A DNA stretch of 64,000 bases, from contig NC_051450.1 in the NCBI RefSeq assembly GCF_001649575.2, positions 15,227,327-15,291,326 on the forward strand, read 5' to 3'. Positions 59,061 to 64,000 of the stretch are shown in pieces (positions within the stretch are counted from its first letter, which is position 1; the number at the start of each line of letters is the position of its first letter). The DNA is from Kryptolebias marmoratus (lineage: Eukaryota; Chordata; Actinopteri; Cyprinodontiformes; Rivulidae). The notes beneath the pieces were generated by a model, which saw only the letters and a list, made by a program, of their open reading frames with translations, searched no databases and had not been told where the DNA came from. The translations under genes and the position numbers were made by a program.

Positions 59061-60640
59061 GTTGCCCTTATTGACATTGATAAATTGAACCAATTTTGAT
59101 CTGAATTGGGACCAGAAACACTCAGTTTGGTTGAATGTCACCTGCTTTAGTTTTTCAATGTTAGAGTTTCTCACCTTCGTTGTATCTCATTGGGCTGCCA
59201 CTGTTGGAAACTAGCTGGCAACTCAAAATTGCAAGAAAATTGTGAGAAAATAGGTACATTTTAATTGCTGTCTTACTGAATTCTGAGTGTTTGTGACCAA
59301 GTGACCAGGAAGACATGCAGCTGCATTTTGATTGGCCAATTTTTGATAGTCACAGCCTATTTTCCTGTGAGCAGCTTGCAAAACTGTATTCTAGCCCTTG
59401 TTATTTTGTTGCTCAACTCCATCCACATCATACCTGCCTGAGCTCCCTTTGTACCACCTTGGCAGCTGCCCCCAGTTTGGGATTTAATTTATTGAAGATC
59501 TGCACTACTTTTCATTAATTATTCATTTTCACTGACAGGGTTTTAGGACCTGGACATGTTGCAGGTGTCAAACTATAGCTTTACTGTTCCTGAGATTGGT
59601 TGGAGACGCCCAGGACAAAAACTAGACAGGTTTGAGACGCCTTCAATTATTCAGACTTTTTTGAGAGAAGATGTGTCACACAAATATTTTGAACATGTTC
59701 AAAGTTCAGGCGACAAACCTGTATGGCTCTGTCTCATACGAGGAAATTGAGAACCTTTGCCAATGTTTTGAGACATTTTGGAGAATCACTCATGAATGCT
59801 GTTCCCCAGTAGTTGCAGCCCAGTTAGATAAAGACTTCTAATTTCCATAATTAATTTTACGAATGATGGTGTGCACCAAAACAGACAATACATTGCCCAT
59901 TGTGTAGAGTGGTTTTGTGTTATTTTGGCTTTTCAGTCACATATTAATTTTTGTAACTTGTTTCGGTTCGTCACCAGGTAAGAACAGGAAGAGTATCAGG
60001 ACAAATTGCAAGCAGCTTAGTTTGTTTTGGTATCTGGAGCAAAACCCAAGAAAGTATAATCGCTGCAAAGGTTACATAAACTCAGAGTGAAAGATTTAAT
60101 GTAAACCAGAGAAGTTGAATCTGTATAGTTACATTTGATTCTGAAGCATGTGTTTTCTCTTTGAATCTTCTTCTGCTGTCATTCTGATTGTGTAGTGGTA
60201 TTCTTTTCTTGGTAGTGGCATCTGCTGTTTAGGAGGAGAATTGCAGTGAAGGCAGCTTGCCTCAAAAATTGGTGTAACAGCAATTCCAGATATGAGGATG
60301 TTATGTGCTGCTCATCATTTATGTCTTGTTGAAGATAAGCATCTTAAATCCTTACAAGTTTCAGAACAGTTTTATATTTTAATTCAAAATAAATAACCAA
60401 TTATTAATTCATGTATTTGCTATAAATTAATAGAAAAATCGGAATGGCAGCTGGTGTACTGAACTGGCTGCTCAAATGGGTAGGCAGCTCTGTCACATTT
60501 GAGCAGCTTCTTCCATGTAGCCTGAGGAAGTGTGGTGCTCACCGTTTGAAGATTAAAACATCCACTGTCATTTCCTGCTCCAGTGGTTGCTTTACCAAGA
60601 GGAGTGGAGATATGAATTGTATTTTCCACCCCCTTCAGAG
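59061..60640. other. Spacer, no gene seen
   Basis: Unique DNA without a recognisable gene or repeat; all frames under 70 codons. Confidence 0.45.
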
Positions 60641-60664
60641 CTGATTATCAAGAGCCAGCCTTTC

Positions 60665-60706
60665 AGCGGCCTCTATGTTTCACGGAGCGGCCTCCATGTT
60701 TCACGG
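60665..60706. repeat. 21-bp tandem duplication
   Basis: AGCGGCCTCTATGTTTCACG G is followed at once by a second copy with a single T-to-C change (60674 versus 60695). Recent slippage or repair duplication. Confidence 0.9.
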
Positions 60707-60969
60707 TGGTCTCAGGAACAAGCCACCAAAGAGGTGGAATTAGAGGGGTGCAGATCAGCTGTGCGTTGTATTTGTCTAAGTTATTGTTCCAGCCACATAC
60801 AAAAAAGGGTGAAGCATGGCTAAATCCTTTCTGCTTCCTTGTGTGGCTCTTGTGTGTTTGTGCACACAGCTGCGTCTACGTATCTTCCTTTACATCCTTG
60901 TGTCCGTGGATGTTTTTATGTGTGTTAGTCTATTCGTTCATGTCTGAATGTGGTTGTTGGTGTGTTTAG

Positions 60970-61240
60970 ACCCTTCATTTAGTCTTCCCCTTTAGCCCAT
61001 CAGTGCGTTGTCAGCAACACATCCAGTTGGAGGAAAGACCTGGGATAGGAGTAGGTGCCGTGGTGGGAGGCTCTAATAGAGCCATCAGTCAAGTGCCTGT
61101 CCAGCCAACCATACCACAGGGCGTTAGCGTTAATGCTGAGGCACATGCCGTAAGCGCTGAGGAGCAGGGCTGTTTGTCAAAGGGCATCCAATGTGAAGGA
61201 AGTTGTTAGTTAAGTGTGTTTGCCCTGTCACACGCCTACA
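60970..61240. promoter_or_regulatory. Candidate regulatory block
   Basis: GC-balanced, CpG-retaining block with CAGGGCGTTAGCGTTAATGC near 61118. Open on + for 68 codons, unrecognised. Function inferred. Confidence 0.3.
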
Positions 61241-62970
61241 TGACTATCCCACTGGAACATGTTTCTGTGGCTGCTTGGGTTTTGTCAGTTACTTGCATTG
61301 TGAAATATAGGTACTACAAGATGCTAGCTTTAGCTATAGTATGATGTGTATATTAATGCTTATTTTTAAAAAGAAAATGCTGATTATTTAATAACCAGGT
61401 CATATTTCAAGTACTTTCAGATGAAATTTTAGCCACGTGGGTTTGTTACTTTTTATATCTAATAGATTAACTAATTCACTGATTTAGAAAAACAGCAGAA
61501 TTTCTCCCTCCTGGGTCATTAACAGGCTTCAGTAGAGTTTAACGAAGAGCGTACACCTATGAGCAGCAAAGCATGTAAAACATCCATGGCTTTGAATCCA
61601 AAAACCAAAATTAGGAAAAAGACTAAAAGATGTAATACATATAATTTCTGTCAGAAAACACCTGAATTACAATGAGCATTGTATTCTTTTTGTTGACTTA
61701 TAATACATATTCTAAACATTCCGCTCAAGATTTCATTAAATGGAACAGAGTAGCATGATCTTAGGGCATTTTGTAAACAGCACATCTTCTCAGGCAGAAT
61801 TCATCACTACTAAATAAAATAAGCTATACTTGAATGATATATCGCCACGTTTATTCCCATGCTTTAGTTTATGCTTTCCTATTTTAAGGTGCAGCACTTT
61901 GGACAACAGCAACTTGACTTGACTTTCCTTATGAGTGAAGTCGGACGGAGTTTTCATCAACCAAGGTGGTTATGTAAAAAATAACCATAATAATAAAACA
62001 AGTCCCTCAGTTTCACCTTATCAAATTCCATCTTTGAATTGTTTTGATTGAGAGACCCCTAGAGGCAGAAATCTCAAAATGTGTCTTTGTCACCTTTAGG
62101 TTTTCACAGATTGCAAAGGAAATACCACCTTATCTTTGTTTTTGCAACACAGTAACTGTAGTTGATCATAGTTCATAAAACTCCAATTAAAAGATCTTTT
62201 TAGAGCCAGTTAGGAACTTTTTTACAATTTGAGGGGAAATTTTTTATGAAGTTCAACCATAAAGATAAAATAAAATATTGCTCAACAGTTCTTGATATTC
62301 AGCTATGAGCTGTATGTGTAACATGTAGCTGTCACACCAACTCAACACAACTTTATGTCAGAGGGCACAAACTGGTGGCTCCAATTTTCTCCAATAAATT
62401 AGACTCAGTCCAGTAAAGGAATCAGTTGTAGCTTGGCTCAGATAAACTTTTTGAAGTCTGTGTCTTAGCCAATCAGAGCTCGCACTCATAGCACCAGTCC
62501 CAACTCAGATGCTGAAACACATCAGCAAGGTGAGATGCAGCAAAGGGCTCTTAATCAGTGTCTAGTTTTCTCAATGGAATGTGAAAAGTGTTTAAATGCT
62601 GGCGACAGAAGTTACATGAGGGAAATTAATTTTTCTTGCCAATTTCAGCTAAATACAACTAAAGTTTTCTGTGAATATGTGTTGCCATTGGAGTACACTA
62701 CAAATATATTAACCGGAATGATTTCTCTATTTTGGCTCCTACTTACCATCATGTCAAATTAGAACAAACCCTGTCTTTCAGACACTAATGTTGTCTAACT
62801 TAAAACTTTCATGTTAGCTTTACTATTATTATCATCATTATCTTACTTTTTGTACAGTTATTCATAAGAAACCTCAGCACAAAAATCTGAAGTCTGAATA
62901 GAAATCCACTTGACTTTCTTTACTTTCCAGCTGGTTTTATATATATATAGATTTATGTGGCTATTTAAAA
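61241..62970. other. AT-rich spacer, no gene seen
   Basis: Unique AT-rich DNA; a short TA run at 62939-62950. No repeat family recognised. Confidence 0.5.
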
Positions 62971-62974
62971 GCAC

Positions 62975-63181
62975 ACATAGCAGCATCAGCAGCTGGTTGT
63001 AGCACTTCTGGTGCAGTCTGGGGCAATTCCTGCAGGGACATCATAATATTTGTGCTGGGGAAATGGGCTAATGCTAAACTGGTGATGAGATAAAGGTTTA
63101 TAAAACAGCCTTTGCATGAACTGCCATGTTTATAACTGTTCAGTAGAACCCCAGTTCAGAAAAGCTTAACTATACCTTTAA
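62975..63181. mobile_element. Fold-back transposon fragment, copy G
   Basis: The loop phrase GCAGCTGGTTGTAGCACTTC near 62989 matches copy E. The right end reads GTAGAACCCCAGTTCAGAAA then AGCTTAACTATACC before TTAA at 63178-63181. Left arm and most of the right arm are deleted. Confidence 0.7.
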
Positions 63182-64000
63182 ATAAGCAACAACAAATTTG
63201 ATTAAATATTAAGGCTGGTCATATTGTGTCGCAGATATTTCTTTTTGTATGAGTGCTCTGGCTTGTAGCAGCAGAACCTTTAAAGCTATTTTAAGAGCTT
63301 GGCCCAAAATTTGTGTGTGTGTGCATGTGTGCGAGCCACATCCTGTGTGACCTTCTGGAGTGTGAGAGCAGCCACAGTATGACACACACACTTACTCTGC
63401 ATGAAGCAACAACCAGCACTGCCCACTCCGCATCATCAGATCAGCATATCGCTCTACTTCTGCTGCATCATTCCTACACTAACGCCACCATTCCATACTG
63501 ATACTCCTTTTTCCTCCCATACAAACATGTGGTAATTAATAGATTTTCAGCTTTACTTTGGTTCTGTAAATCTAGATTTTCATCATGAATTAATATTTGT
63601 GCAGTTACTTCCACTGAGGCAACTTGTAAGACACAATGCACACAGTTTAAATGTATATTTGAGTTTATTAACATTAAATTGTGTTTTCTGAAAAACAACA
63701 CATTTGCACCTTGCCGAGGCGTGCAGGAAAACAAGTAGTCTTTATAGAAAATAGTTCAAACATACGGCGCATCTCAACACTTCTTTGAGAGGAGAATGTT
63801 GCCTCGGGCTGAAATTGAAATGGCTCAGCTGTTTCCAATACGACAGCTCTGTTTTAGCAGAAGCAGAAGTCAAGATGTAAAGATAGCACGTGTTGAAGCA
63901 TATAGACCTTTTGTTCACATGGGACTTGCTGCTTGTTTAGAGAATCTCTGATCAAAGCCACCCCTCCTGAGAATGGCTTTATTAGATTTCACACTTTCCC
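63182..64000. other. Right-end spacer, no gene seen
   Basis: AT-rich unique DNA with a short TG/CG-rich repeat at 63312-63333. No frame above 90 codons. Confidence 0.45.

Noticed and set aside
1..64000. Bacterial or phage systems, CRISPR arrays, operons
   Set aside because: No regularly spaced repeats, no dense long open frames and no ribosome-binding-site spacing; the sequence is vertebrate in every respect.

Overview
This is eukaryotic, almost certainly teleost fish, DNA: AT-rich intergenic sequence with abundant microsatellites, a draft-assembly gap (nine N at 20081-20089, one N at 2816), and decayed transposable elements of kinds common in ray-finned fishes. A percomorph is my guess; nothing in the window fixes the species. 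I recognise no complete protein-coding gene, rRNA, tRNA, bacterial operon or CRISPR array. Long open frames are scarce (149 codons at most), which is about what chance gives.

Layout. 1-3060 is the only broad CpG-rich stretch (core 1206-1338, 18 CpGs in 133 bp). It carries a possible first coding exon with a signal-peptide-like start and a strong splice donor at 1389. 3.1-34 kb is a gene desert with AT-rich filler, blocks of mixed composition that look like conserved regulatory elements (a judgement from composition and motifs; no alignment was possible), and mobile elements. These include a TTAA-flanked fold-back transposon at about 8.0, 10.2 and 12.7 kb, a retroelement 3' end nested in the first copy, LTR-like remnants at 13.8, 18.2 and 27.7 kb, and an L2/Rex1-type LINE 3' end at 28.2 kb. 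34-44.5 kb holds a broken restriction-like-endonuclease LINE (34.2 kb), a possible second MITE, a CpG cluster at 39.1 kb and an old 470-bp tandem duplication (43.7-44.5 kb). 45-64 kb has more candidate regulatory blocks and four further fold-back copies (47.8, 51.5, 53.1 and 63.0 kb).

Reading. Many motif-rich blocks (homeodomain TAAT pairs, a SOX inverted pair, an exact octamer, an RFX X-box) in a desert with no recognisable gene fit the regulatory landscape of a developmental gene lying outside the window, possibly next to the CpG-rich left end. This is inference. Three + strand segments (1134-1388, 25631-25847, 42823-42950) are open in one frame and bounded by good splice signals; they are the best places to look for an unrecognised gene.

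The clearest sequence-level observations are the seven-copy palindromic TTAA transposon family with a dated nested insertion, a perfect 23+23 bp palindrome at 22343-22390 beside an (AT)n tract, the tandem duplication, and the RLE retrotransposon relic.
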